From a virus, in the IMG/VR virus record IMGVR_UViG_3300035670_000009, positions 1 through 64,000 of that record: 64,000 nucleotides of DNA. One strand, given 5' to 3'. The first letter of the stretch is position 1, and the number at the start of each line of letters is the position of its first letter. A program made the position numbers and the translations under genes. Below, in pieces: positions 21,895 to 29,266 of the stretch. The notes beneath the pieces are model-generated. The model made no database searches. It was given only the letters and a program-made list of their open reading frames with translations, and was not told the origin of the DNA.

Positions 21895-22488
21895 TCAAAT
21901 CGCCGCGTGGTTGCCGAGCTTTTTCAGCCGCGAGCGCCGGACGATCACCCGCGTGGCCGGTTTGCGTGTCCGCGGAGCTTTTGCTCGGATCGCTCCGGCA
22001 GTAATGGTCGTTCCTGCTACGCCCGCCGCTTTTTTGTCAGCGGCCCTCTTCCTGGCGGCGGCGGCCTTCGCGCGGGCCGTCTTCTTGACCGCGCGAATAC
22101 GCCATGACTTCGGAAGCGGCAGGATCCGGTACAGATCCGGAGGCAAACCCCAGTCGCCCGTTTTGTCGTCAAACACCTTCAGGTGTTTGGAAAGCACGCC
22201 GGATGTCGCGAACTGCACCTCGATCTTCGCGTCGATGTGCAGCACCTTGGTCAGCCCGGCACCGACTACGAAATCCAGACCAGGCGCGCCCAGCGCCCGG
22301 CGCAGACCCTTTGCGACCACGCACTGGTTGCCGCTGCGGCGCACGCTTTTCTTCAAGAGAGCGGGCGTCGGATCGATTCGGAAGTGGACTGGGTGGTCCG
22401 CTTCCACGACCGTCCAGCCGTCTTCGGTCTGGTAGACCGTCTTTCCCATCTCGAGCAGGGTCTTCTCCAAATTGTTCTTGCGCAACAT
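21895..22488 (-). CDS. Protein with basic, Lys/Arg/Ala-rich tail (197 aa)
   Basis: The preferred start is MLRKNNLEKTLLE at 22488, 10 bases after AAGGA; an ATG three codons upstream is too close to it. Residues 1-130 are mixed alpha/beta. The last ~65 residues are highly basic and Ala-rich (AVKKTARAKAAAARKRAADK), like histone H1-type or nucleoid-associated tails, so nucleic-acid binding is likely. No family name supported. Confidence 0.7.
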   Translation of the reverse strand: MLRKNNLEKTLLEMGKTVYQTEDGWTVVEADHPVHFRIDPTPALLKKSVRRSGNQCVVAKGLRRALGAPGLDFVVGAGLTKVLHIDAKIEVQFATSGVLSKHLKVFDDKTGDWGLPPDLYRILPLPKSWRIRAVKKTARAKAAAARKRAADKKAAGVAGTTITAGAIRAKAPRTRKPATRVIVRRSRLKKLGNHAAI

Positions 22489-22629
22489 AGCAAACATTTC
22501 CTTCAACACGAGAATGCGGGGTCCTCCCGCACATAAAACCAGACAGCTCCAGACAATCTGGAAACATGTCGTTTGACAAACCAATTACGTTTTCGGGCAA
22601 CATTGCCCGTTTTCGCCGTATGGTTTAAA

Positions 22630-23088
22630 TCATGCCGTTGCGACGACGCGCGGCGGCATCTTTTCCATGATCGCCGACAACTCGTCGAGACGAGCCTTGG
22701 CCGCCTTCTGCTTTTCGGCGGCGGCCTGGTACTTGGCCTCCGCCTCGTCTGCCAGCGCCTTAGCGGCGTCCAGCTCGACCTTCGGCGCGTCAGGCGCGTT
22801 GGGGTCGAGCTGCGCGGCCGCAGCATGCGCGACCTTGAACGCCTCATAAGCCTCGCGAGCCGCATCGGCGTCGGCGCTCGCCGACACCTCTTCGACCACA
22901 GACATGGTGTGCGCCTCCGCCGCCTCGTCGTACTCCTCCTGCTTCTGGAGAATCGGAAGGGCAGCGTGACGATGCTCGGGAGCGAAGTCGAACAGCTGCT
23001 GATGTTCATACCATGTTATTTCGGTGTCGCCGTACAGCTTCACCGGACCCATCATCAAGCCGCCGATCTTGTCGAGCCAAAAAGGCAT
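22630..23088 (-). CDS. Ala/Glu-rich coiled-coil protein (152 aa)
   Basis: Start MPFWLDKIGGLMMG at 23088 after AAAGGAC. Residues ~50-145 are a continuous charged, Ala-rich helix (AAREAYEAFKVAHAAAAQ and similar), predicted coiled coil. N-terminal ~45 residues are distinct and aromatic. Function unknown. First gene below the tRNA/tmRNA block. Confidence 0.7.
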   Translation of the reverse strand: MPFWLDKIGGLMMGPVKLYGDTEITWYEHQQLFDFAPEHRHAALPILQKQEEYDEAAEAHTMSVVEEVSASADADAAREAYEAFKVAHAAAAQLDPNAPDAPKVELDAAKALADEAEAKYQAAAEKQKAAKARLDELSAIMEKMPPRVVATA

Positions 23089-23130
23089 GCTTTGTCCTTT
23101 CCTAAGAAGTGATAGAAACACAAACACGAA

Positions 23131-23203
23131 TGCGGCCCCCGGGAATCGAACCCGGAACCGAGGGATTAAAAGTCCCTTGCTCTGCCGATTGAGCTAGAGC
23201 CGC
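23131..23203 (-). tRNA. tRNA-Lys (anticodon UUU)
   Basis: Complete cloverleaf: acceptor GCGGCTC/GGGCCGC with one G-U, D arm GCTC/GAGC, anticodon stem AGGGA/TCCCT with loop CTTTTAA, T arm CCGGG-TTCGATT-CCCGG. CCA is not encoded. Confidence 0.93.
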
Positions 23204-23210
23204 GACCGAA

Positions 23211-23283
23211 AGCCAGCGGCCGGGAACGATCCGGCGACCTACGGTTTACAAAACCGTTGCTCTACCAATTGAGCTACGCTGGC
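23211..23283 (-). tRNA. tRNA-Thr (anticodon UGU) with atypical T loop
   Basis: Acceptor GCCAGCG/CGCTGGC, D arm GCTC/GAGC, anticodon stem ACGGT/ACCGT with loop TTTGTAA, T stem GCCGG/CCGGC. The T loop reads ATCGTTC in place of TTCRANY, so the usual T54 and A58 are missing. CCA not encoded. Confidence 0.88.
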
Positions 23284-23301
23284 AAATTCCACAATCAATT
23301 A

Positions 23302-23661
23302 TGGAGGCGCCGGGAATCGAACCCGGGTCCAGTGATGTTTCAGAACAAACGTCTACGTGTGTATTTGGTCAACTTAAATCTCGTCTGTGCGCCCCCGGCC
23401 AACAGGGTGCAGCACAGACCAGCCTAGAACTTGTTTAGCCGCGACCGTACCAGGCGGTGAATCGCAGCGAGTCGGATTTGACGACCGCTTAGAAAGCCCT
23501 CCCGACTGGAGCTAACTTTGCGGGCTGCTGATTTTTAGATCAGGCAGCGAGAGCAAGCGGAGCGCCGGTTAAGCACTCAATCGACTTTTAACGTGGCCCG
23601 TCGATCAACCACGACACGCAATCTGAACCTCATGTCATCCTGTCGAAACCTTTTCGCCCCC
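23302..23661 (-). ncRNA. ssrA: tmRNA
   Basis: A 360-nt RNA. The 5' end GGGGGCGAAAAGGTTTCGAC is the classical tmRNA start and pairs with the 3' end CGCCTCC (one G-U). The tRNA-like domain has T arm CCGGG-TTCGATT-CCCGG, discriminator A and no encoded CCA. About 90 nt in, a frame reads SIECLTGAPLALAA then TGA; LALAA-stop matches the usual proteolysis-tag end, but the resume codon is uncertain. Pseudoknot-like stems fill the middle. It would rescue stalled ribosomes and tag the products. It sits with two tRNAs in the small-gene run. Confidence 0.9.
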
Positions 23662-23699
23662 TTGGTTCCGCAGTCTAGCAGACTGCAAAACTTGGACAA

Positions 23700-24083
23700 T
23701 CAACACTGCGGCAGGTTTTCGGGCACCGCCGCGTAGCACGACGTAAAGTACGACCGTTCTTCGCGCCACTTGTTGTACTCTTCGACGGGCATGGTGCCCA
23801 CGAACCACGTGTAATCATGGTAATACACGATCACGTAATGCTTTTGAAAATACATTGTCCCGACGATCGTAAAATTCTTGTTGCCGTACCGCCAAAGCGA
23901 CTGCTCGGTCGCCTCGGGATACACCCGCCGAATGAAGCCCAGAATGATCTGGGCCACTTCGGGCGCGACTGCGGCGTCCTCCGGCCGCGCGTCGCTGAAC
24001 GACAAGAGAGCGCCCCACTGACAGATATCGCTGGGGTAACTGCCGTGCCTCGGGATCTCGAACACTTCGGTTTCAGTCGTCAT
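23700..24083 (-). CDS. Phage protein of unknown function (127 aa)
   Basis: Starts MTTETEVFEIPRHGSYPSD at 24083 after GAAGGAGATGGAGG and overlaps the upstream small gene by ATGA. Aromatic-rich core (FTIVGTMYFQKHYVIVYYHD) suggests a compact beta-sheet. No family recognised. The tmRNA follows directly downstream. Confidence 0.7.
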   Translation of the reverse strand: MTTETEVFEIPRHGSYPSDICQWGALLSFSDARPEDAAVAPEVAQIILGFIRRVYPEATEQSLWRYGNKNFTIVGTMYFQKHYVIVYYHDYTWFVGTMPVEEYNKWREERSYFTSCYAAVPENLPQC

Positions 24084-24226
24084 CCTCCATCTCCTTCGTA
24101 GGAATGGCGGCGCGCCGCCTTGGGGTTGCAGATTAACCGCGTAACTCCTGAAACGCTCAGGGTCACGTTTTCTTCGCGCCCGGCGTAGGGCGCAAGAATA
24201 TCAAACCAATCTTCAAGATTTGGCAT
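24080..24226 (-). CDS. Small coupled protein (48 aa)
   Basis: Starts MPNLEDWFDILAPYAG at 24226 inside the end of the upstream gene, with AGGAGG six bases before the ATG, and ends in an ATGA overlap with the next gene. Both signals support a real gene. Function unknown. Confidence 0.68.
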   Translation of the reverse strand: MPNLEDWFDILAPYAGREENVTLSVSGVTRLICNPKAARRHSYEGDGG

Positions 24227-24719
24227 TCTCAGCCTCCTGGGCCTCCCGCTTCTCGCGGTACTTCTTCCAGCACTCCCGGTCGTGCGCGTCTGCGATGGCC
24301 AGGTGGTGTTCCGCCTGTTCCAGCAAGCTGCGCGCGATGTAATAGTGCTGAAAAGCAGTGTCGGCTTCGAGGCCCCATTCTGGGCCGGGCAAGAAGTCGG
24401 TGAAGATCATCTTCATCTTCAGACTGCCGACGATGTTCTTGACCTCCCGGATGTCCTCGAACCGGTCGTCTTGCCGCGGCATTTTGCCGGTCTTGTGGCA
24501 GCACAGGCCCGCCGCCATGGCGCGCATGTGCTGATCTTCAGCCCAGTTCTCGTTGGCAAACTGGTCCGCAAAGATCGACTGCGGCATCGAGTAGTAGTCG
24601 CCGCCATCGTCGCCGTGGCGCGCGATAATGCTTTGGTTACCACAGAGGTACACGTCGTGATCATAAAAATGACCGAGGAACGTGCAGGTCTCGCAGTCGT
24701 GCGTGAACTTGGGTTTCAC
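24213..24719 (-). CDS. Phage protein with Cys-rich N terminus (168 aa)
   Basis: MKPKFTHDCETCTFLGHF with later YLCGNQS and GLCCHKTG gives spaced cysteine/histidine groups, possibly a zinc site. The C-terminal third is a charged helix ending in EKREAQEAENAKS. Similar small proteins are common in phage early regions; no function can be assigned. ATGA overlap with the gene above. Confidence 0.7.
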   Translation of the reverse strand: MKPKFTHDCETCTFLGHFYDHDVYLCGNQSIIARHGDDGGDYYSMPQSIFADQFANENWAEDQHMRAMAAGLCCHKTGKMPRQDDRFEDIREVKNIVGSLKMKMIFTDFLPGPEWGLEADTAFQHYYIARSLLEQAEHHLAIADAHDRECWKKYREKREAQEAENAKS

Positions 24720-25054
24720 TTCAGGTCTCCAAGGTTAAGATCGTAAATCGCGCGCCCGGCGATAAATCGCGCGACCATATCCATGACTTGAATAGCGCCC
24801 TGGTCGCTGTAGACCCGCCGGGCTTCGGTTGGCGAGTACGAGCCAAAGCACGTCACGCGAAACTCCATCGGAATAGTTTTGCCGATTTGCTCGACTTGTC
24901 CGGTATCGTTCAGGCGAAGCTCGGCACGCTGGCCAGGCGCGGTCACTTCGATGGTTTCGATGTGGCCGTCTTGCTCGCCTACTCGCCCATCTTCCAGCGC
25001 GCGATTGCAGGCGTCGCGCAGCGCCGTCACGAACAATTGACTATTGTGGTCCAC
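24716..25054 (-). CDS. Phage protein of unknown function (112 aa)
   Basis: Starts MDHNSQLFVTALRDACN at 25054 after TTGGAGGCCCC. Alpha/beta soluble protein with no recognised motif. A terminator (25066-25114) lies just upstream, so expression needs read-through or a start signal that I cannot see in the 22 bases between. Confidence 0.7.
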   Translation of the reverse strand: MDHNSQLFVTALRDACNRALEDGRVGEQDGHIETIEVTAPGQRAELRLNDTGQVEQIGKTIPMEFRVTCFGSYSPTEARRVYSDQGAIQVMDMVARFIAGRAIYDLNLGDLK

Positions 25055-25065
25055 GGGGCCTCCAA

Positions 25066-25114
25066 CAAAATGAAAGGGCGGGCGCCAGGAAGGGTGAATT
25101 CCTAGCGCCCGCCC
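25066..25114 (-). terminator. Strong intergenic terminator or attenuator
   Basis: Stem GGGCGGGCGC..GGAA with TTCC..GCGCCCGCCC (25076-25114), then minus-strand TTTCATTTTG. It lies directly between 25181-25513 and 24716-25054, so it may attenuate rather than end transcription. Confidence 0.8.
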
Positions 25115-25180
25115 GAGAAACCGGGCCTTGATGCACGTCAGCCTTGCGGCGAGCGGTGCGCCCGGTGTGTTTCGCTCAGT

Positions 25181-25513
25181 TTACCGCCAGCTGCGGACTC
25201 GGTACCACCGACCGTCCGAGCCCTGCGCTGACGCGTCGCCCGTCAGGCGCATACTCGAACTCGGCGTGCAGGTGTTGCAGTTAGGCGAGCTACCCATACC
25301 AACACCCTCGAACCGCCCGATGCACGAACCGACGTGACCGCAGAACCGGCGGGATGCCATGATGTTGGCTTCCTGCTGGCAACGAGCCTGGTCGCTGCCC
25401 GCGCTGTCTATGACGTAGCTCATCGTGGGCTGGCTGTACGTTCGCCGCGGAGCTGCCTCGGCGATTCCCACACCGAGACCGACGAGCACGAGAGCAAGAA
25501 CAAAGCGAACCAT
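25181..25513 (-). CDS. Secreted small protein, unknown (110 aa)
   Basis: The start MVRFVLALVLVGLGVGIAEA at 25513 follows AAGGAGG. This is a clear signal peptide with AEA-AP as the likely cleavage site, giving a ~90-residue periplasmic or secreted protein with six cysteines (RCQQ, RFCGHVGSC, NCNTC), probably disulfide-bonded. Function unknown; an envelope-directed role is inferred. The longer ORF to 25576 lacks a ribosome site. Confidence 0.75.
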   Translation of the reverse strand: MVRFVLALVLVGLGVGIAEAAPRRTYSQPTMSYVIDSAGSDQARCQQEANIMASRRFCGHVGSCIGRFEGVGMGSSPNCNTCTPSSSMRLTGDASAQGSDGRWYRVRSWR

Positions 25514-25704
25514 TGGAATCCTCCTTGAGACCAAGAAACACAAAAACGCGATCAGCTGCCATAGCCCCTCACTCATTAGTTTGGACCTGTAGAGTGGCTG
25601 AAAAGAGGCGGGTTGACTGATCGCGCACAGAGGGCAGCCGGGGAACGAACCCGAGCTGACAGGTTGGGTACTGCCAGGCGCTGCGTTGCGCTCTACCCGT
25701 CGGA

Positions 25705-26181
25705 TCAGGAACCGACCCTGAAGACTTCAGGAACCAGGCCGATGGATCGGCCATAAATGGCGACTGAGTCTCCGGGATAAACCCGGCGCGAAACATCGTC
25801 TGTTTCCAGGTTATTGACCTGGACACGCCGCATGATGATCAATTCACGCGCCGTCGACGTGTCGCAGTCGTTCTTAGCCGCCACGAAGTCGACAAGCGAC
25901 TGCGCCTCGGACAGCGCCTGGTACTCGGCCAAGGCCGCCGGGTGACGCTGCAGCACGGCCAGCGCCTTGTCGAGCCGCCCGAGCGCTTCAGCGTGGAGCT
26001 TGTGCAGGTTGCGGGCAACACTCATCATGTTGCCCGCATTCTGCAGAAACACGTCGAGGTCGTCGATTTCGTGGGCCGCGATCGGCACCGTGAAATCGCC
26101 GTCGTATACTTTCGGCAACGACTGCTCGAGACGAATCAAGGCGGCCTTACATCTCTCAAATTGGTCATCAATCATCGCCAT
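25705..26181 (-). CDS. Helical phage protein of unknown function (158 aa)
   Basis: Starts MAMIDDQFERCKAALIRLEQ at 26181, overlapping the upstream gene by 14 bases. Mostly amphipathic helices (NLHKLHAEALGRLDKALAVL), ending in a small beta-type region (YPGDSVAIYGRSIGLV). No recognised domain. The 190 bases below it contain a degenerate tRNA-like segment (see rejected items). Confidence 0.7.
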   Translation of the reverse strand: MAMIDDQFERCKAALIRLEQSLPKVYDGDFTVPIAAHEIDDLDVFLQNAGNMMSVARNLHKLHAEALGRLDKALAVLQRHPAALAEYQALSEAQSLVDFVAAKNDCDTSTARELIIMRRVQVNNLETDDVSRRVYPGDSVAIYGRSIGLVPEVFRVGS

Positions 26182-26350
26182 CTTCGTCCACCTCCATAGG
26201 TTGGGTCAGAATGTCCGCCACGAGCGCAGCGCTGAACATCCCGGCCATTGCGCCAATTAGAGTCCACGCGTCAGTCTCGGCTGACACGTATCCGAACACT
26301 CCGCCGAAGAGCCCGGCGGAGGAGACTATCGCGTGCTTAACGAAGAACAT
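26168..26350 (-). CDS. Small two-helix membrane protein (60 aa)
   Basis: Start MFFVKHAIVSSAGLFGG at 26350 after AAGGAGG. Two hydrophobic helices (IVSSAGLFGGVFGYVS and LIGAMAGMFSAALVADIL) and an acidic C terminus (EVDEDGDD). The size and topology resemble small holins, but no endolysin is in the window, so this is only a possibility. Confidence 0.7.
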   Translation of the reverse strand: MFFVKHAIVSSAGLFGGVFGYVSAETDAWTLIGAMAGMFSAALVADILTQPMEVDEDGDD

Positions 26351-26573
26351 GAACGCCTCCTTGCGCAAGAACATGTTGCCGCCACACCAGCCACTGCCCT
26401 TGCTCGTACTTCCACCACTCGCCGTTGTGGTAGATGACGTTCGTTTGGCCGACTTCCGGCGGTTGTGGCGCCCGTTCGGTTACGCGGGCCTGCAGACGAT
26501 TCACCGCTTTTTCGACCTGTGTTTGAACCACCGGCGAAAAAAGCGACACGAGTAACAGTATCAACCAGTTCAT
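26337..26573 (-). CDS. Small membrane-anchored protein (78 aa)
   Basis: Start MNWLILLLVSLFSPVVQTQ at 26573 after GGAGGGGGAA. One N-terminal hydrophobic helix followed by a charged, Trp-rich tail (NGEWWKYEQGQWLVW). It lies below a terminator (26608-26643) with a palindrome box between, making it the first gene of a new transcript. Function unknown. Confidence 0.72.
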   Translation of the reverse strand: MNWLILLLVSLFSPVVQTQVEKAVNRLQARVTERAPQPPEVGQTNVIYHNGEWWKYEQGQWLVWRQHVLAQGGVHVLR

Positions 26574-26587
26574 TTCCCCCTCCGTGG

Positions 26588-26599
26588 AAAGATATCTAT
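26588..26599. repeat. Dispersed palindrome box 9 (AAAGATATCTAT)
   Basis: Between terminator 26608-26643 and the gene start at 26573, only a few bases from the ribosome site. Fits a restart or control site. Confidence 0.85.
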
Positions 26600-26607
26600 C
26601 CAACCAA

Positions 26608-26643
26608 CAAAAAACCCGCTGCCAAACACGCGTTGGCAGCGGG
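26608..26643 (-). terminator. Strong factor-independent terminator
   Basis: Stem CCCGCTGCCAA/TTGGCAGCGGG (26615-26643), then TTTTTTG on the minus strand. Ends the two-gene unit that begins at promoter 27598-27626. Confidence 0.93.
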
Positions 26644-26671
26644 CAAGTTAACACAAGCAATAGCGACGACA

Positions 26672-27028
26672 CTACTGCGCCGCGGCTACTTCTTCTGGTT
26701 TGTTTTGCGCAGTCTGGGCGGTCTGCGCTGCGGCGTCACGCACGGCGTTCGCCTGGTCGTATCCGGCGTGCCAAATGGCGCGCAGATCTGGCTGCGCAAG
26801 CGCGGCCGTGACGCCCGTCACGAAGTGCCGAGTCTTGGACATCTCCAGCTCGATCTTCATTTGCTGCAAGTCGTACAGCAAATCGCGAATCTGATTCGCG
26901 TCGATCTCGCGGATTTTCTGGCTGATGGCGACGGTTTCTCGCGCCTTTGCCAAATCCCGATTCGTCGACCACCACGCCCAGCTTGCACCAACAGCCGTCA
27001 AGACGGCGAGCCACCCTATCGCACGCAT
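26672..27028 (-). CDS. Membrane-anchored coiled-coil protein (118 aa)
   Basis: Starts MRAIGWLAVLTAVGASWAWW at 27028 after CGGAGACAGAC. One N-terminal membrane helix, then a long helix (LAKARETVAISQKIREIDAN, RDLLYDLQQMKIELEMSK), and a Gln/Ala-rich tail. The topology resembles phage inner-membrane spanins, but no outer-membrane partner is visible, so this remains unassigned. Confidence 0.72.
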   Translation of the reverse strand: MRAIGWLAVLTAVGASWAWWSTNRDLAKARETVAISQKIREIDANQIRDLLYDLQQMKIELEMSKTRHFVTGVTAALAQPDLRAIWHAGYDQANAVRDAAAQTAQTAQNKPEEVAAAQ

Positions 27029-27078
27029 GTCTGTCTCCGTGAAAAGAATTGAGACTGCAACCTCGGTCAGAATTGTCT

Positions 27079-27555
27079 TTATCTGCGCGTGTCTGTCCAG
27101 GTCTGCGTGACAACGCGAGCGACTTTTTCTTCCGCAGGTTCACCGCCGCGCAAATCGCGCACTTCGCTGGCGCGCTGCAGAATCTCTTCTTCGGTGGGGT
27201 CTTTTTCGGTCTTTTCTTTCCGCGGGCGGCCGCATTTCTTTTTGGGCGCCGTCTGCAACGCGAATACTTTGCGCACCGTTCGCTGCAGAGACCAACCGAG
27301 CGAACGCATGATCATTCGGGTCGGCACTTTGTTCTTGACGAGCCACGCGGCCCACACGTCTTCTGTGAGCGCGGGGATGACTCGCGAACAAGTCCGCTTC
27401 ATTATTTCGGCGTGCTCGTCGCCGGACCGGCTCCACAACCAGTTCACCAGCTCAAATATCTCGCTGGTGTCCACATCAAACTTGCGCGCAACTTCTTTTG
27501 CGCTGCGTTTCTTGTTGTACTCGTCGACAGCGGCCGCGGCTGTCTGGTAGTCCAT
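27079..27555 (-). CDS. Putative DNA-binding protein with HTH and AT-hook
   Basis: Preferred start MDYQTAAAAVDEYNKK at 27555 after AAAGGGGG. KRSAKEVARKFDVDTSEI reads as a helix-turn-helix of the Mor/resolvase style, MIMRSLGWSLQRTVRKV may be a second, and KKKCGRPRKEK is an AT-hook (core GRP). This suggests a sequence- or AT-tract-binding regulator. It is the first gene behind promoter 27598-27626, a typical place for a regulator. Confidence 0.7.
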   Translation of the reverse strand: MDYQTAAAAVDEYNKKRSAKEVARKFDVDTSEIFELVNWLWSRSGDEHAEIMKRTCSRVIPALTEDVWAAWLVKNKVPTRMIMRSLGWSLQRTVRKVFALQTAPKKKCGRPRKEKTEKDPTEEEILQRASEVRDLRGGEPAEEKVARVVTQTWTDTRR

Positions 27556-27597
27556 CACCGTTTGCCCCCTTTCTGGTAGCGACACACTGGGCACCTA

Positions 27598-27626
27598 ATA
27601 TGCCCGCAAATTGGCATTTTTTTAGC
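27598..27626 (-). promoter_or_regulatory. Promoter GCTAAA-N17-GCATAT
   Basis: GCTAAA at 27621-27626 and GCATAT at 27598-27603, 17 bases apart. Downstream, GGGCA..TGCCC forms a short inverted repeat over the start region, shared with the copy at 38679-38707. Confidence 0.82.
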
Positions 27627-28774
27627 TAGCGGCTGGCAATAGCGCGCGGCCCCATGGGCGCAGAAAACGGCCGAGGCATAAACGCCTGGTCGATTTTGGG
27701 AAGCGTGTACCAACCGTCTTCATATAACTCGTCAAGCTGCCGAAACACGACGTCGTATTCAGAGCCGCACTGCTGCAAACTGTAACGGGCTCGAGCAGCC
27801 GCGGCAATCTTTCGCCGATCGAGCTTTCCGGCCGCCTGAATTGCGCCCAGCCATTGTTTCAGCACGTGACAACGGTAGCCGTTAAAACCGGGCTGAACAG
27901 TCTCTGTGAAAGCGCCAAAGTCGCGGGCGATCAGTGGCGTGCCGCAAAGCAACCCTTCGACGCCTGAACCACCGAATGGCTCTACGAATTCTGTAGGCAT
28001 TAGCTGGCAGTAGGCATTGCGCAAAAAATCGCTGCGCTCGCGGCCTTTGAGCGCCCCAACGTGCTCAATGTTCGGGTGCGCCCATTGCCGCATATCGCCC
28101 TGCCCGGCAACTTTAATTGGCACGTTGATGCGTTTGGCAATTTCTAACAACGTATCCATGCCTTTCGCAGAACCAATACGCCCAAGAAACGCTATGTACT
28201 TGCCGGGCTCGAAGCTGGGTTCCCATTCGTCTACGTCGAAATAGTTGGGTATGACCCATTCGTAATTGTGCCCGACACGTTTTTCTCGCCCCTGGTGGTA
28301 ATGCATCCAGGCGTAACTCTCAAAAATCTTCATTGCGCCGGGCAACAACGCGTTGTACCCGATGCCGGTTTCAAGATGGACATTGTTGGGAAACTCTTGC
28401 ACAAGCCGCGCGTGCGCGTGACCGAACGGATGGCAAATGATGTCGCGCGGACGTACACGATCACGAAGCGCTGAAACAAGCCGCTCTTCAAAAAGCGCGT
28501 GCCACGGACTTTGAATTTGCGCCAGGTCACCGTGAAACATTGCTTCGCGGTGGCGCCTGCCGAGCAAATTCTCAAACTCGTCGTGCGAAAGCATCGGAAC
28601 TTTTTCAGCTGCGACGCTTTCACTGCCCTCGTTGGCATACTCGATGACCTGATAACCGTAAGGTTGCACCATTTTGGCGAAGCGCAACACTTTGCCGGTA
28701 AAAGCGCAGTGCGAAAAAGCGCTCGTCGGCACCGTGTGAAAAACGCCGATCAAATGCAGCGCGGGCTTGGCCAT
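27626..28774 (-). CDS. GT-B type glycosyltransferase (GT4-like)
   Basis: A 382-residue protein. The C-terminal half carries the family pattern: YIAFLGRIGSAKGMDTLLEI, IKVAGQGDM, and the nucleotide-sugar site EFVEPFGGSGVEGLLCGTPL followed by FGAFTETV. The N-terminal half is the acceptor domain (GVFHTVPTSAFSHCAFTGKV). It would transfer a sugar from a nucleotide sugar in the cytoplasm. The acceptor may be phage DNA, virion protein or host glycan. Its stop abuts the promoter at 27598-27626. Confidence 0.85.
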   Translation of the reverse strand: MAKPALHLIGVFHTVPTSAFSHCAFTGKVLRFAKMVQPYGYQVIEYANEGSESVAAEKVPMLSHDEFENLLGRRHREAMFHGDLAQIQSPWHALFEERLVSALRDRVRPRDIICHPFGHAHARLVQEFPNNVHLETGIGYNALLPGAMKIFESYAWMHYHQGREKRVGHNYEWVIPNYFDVDEWEPSFEPGKYIAFLGRIGSAKGMDTLLEIAKRINVPIKVAGQGDMRQWAHPNIEHVGALKGRERSDFLRNAYCQLMPTEFVEPFGGSGVEGLLCGTPLIARDFGAFTETVQPGFNGYRCHVLKQWLGAIQAAGKLDRRKIAAAARARYSLQQCGSEYDVVFRQLDELYEDGWYTLPKIDQAFMPRPFSAPMGPRAIASR

Positions 28775-28777
28775 CGC

Positions 28778-29188
28778 TCACTCCGGAAACTGAAACAACA
28801 TTTGATTCGAGTTGTTTTTGGAGACGACCGGAGAAACGGCCAGGTCAGCAGCCGCCTGCGCGCACTGCGTGGCAAGTACGCGCCGTTGCTGCGCGCTGAC
28901 TGCAGGGATGTGCAAAACGTAAGAATTATCGGGACCAAACCGCAGAGTGAGCGCGCGATTCTTGGCGACAATTTCTGGAGGCGTAATTGGTTGGCTGGGC
29001 CGGACTAGCGCGACAATCATTTGCGCAAGCTGAGCTAGTTCTGCCGTGTCCCAAGCAAAACTGTCAATTCCAGTTCGGGCGACCTCGAGCAGGCTGGTAA
29101 GCGCTTCGCCTACGCCGAGTCCAAGATCGAGCAGCATTTCATTGCGCGGTAAATCGCACTTGCGGCACCCATCTTTTTTGCAGCTCAT
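28778..29188 (-). CDS. Protein with N-terminal Cys cluster, unknown (136 aa)
   Basis: Start MSCKKDGCRKCDLPRNE at 29188; the frame continues to 29257 but without support. Three closely spaced cysteines suggest a metal site. The rest is helical, with no recognised family. Its stop is four bases from the glycosyltransferase start. Confidence 0.65.
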   Translation of the reverse strand: MSCKKDGCRKCDLPRNEMLLDLGLGVGEALTSLLEVARTGIDSFAWDTAELAQLAQMIVALVRPSQPITPPEIVAKNRALTLRFGPDNSYVLHIPAVSAQQRRVLATQCAQAAADLAVSPVVSKNNSNQMLFQFPE

Positions 29189-29266
29189 ATTCCGGCCCGT
29201 AGAGAAACGAATTTTGACGACGTTTCGGATTATGAGACCGCGCACGAGAAGGCGCAATGGTCGCGT

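Noticed and set aside
22594-22609. Hairpin as a minus-strand terminator
   Set aside because: The stem is followed by A residues, not a pyrimidine tract, on the transcribed strand.
25630-25712. tRNA-like segment on the minus strand (GGTAGAGCGC D-arm-like part and CTCGGGTTCGTTCCCCGG T-arm-like part)
   Set aside because: The 3' acceptor GCTGCCC has no matching 5' strand and the anticodon arm does not form; at best a tRNA remnant.
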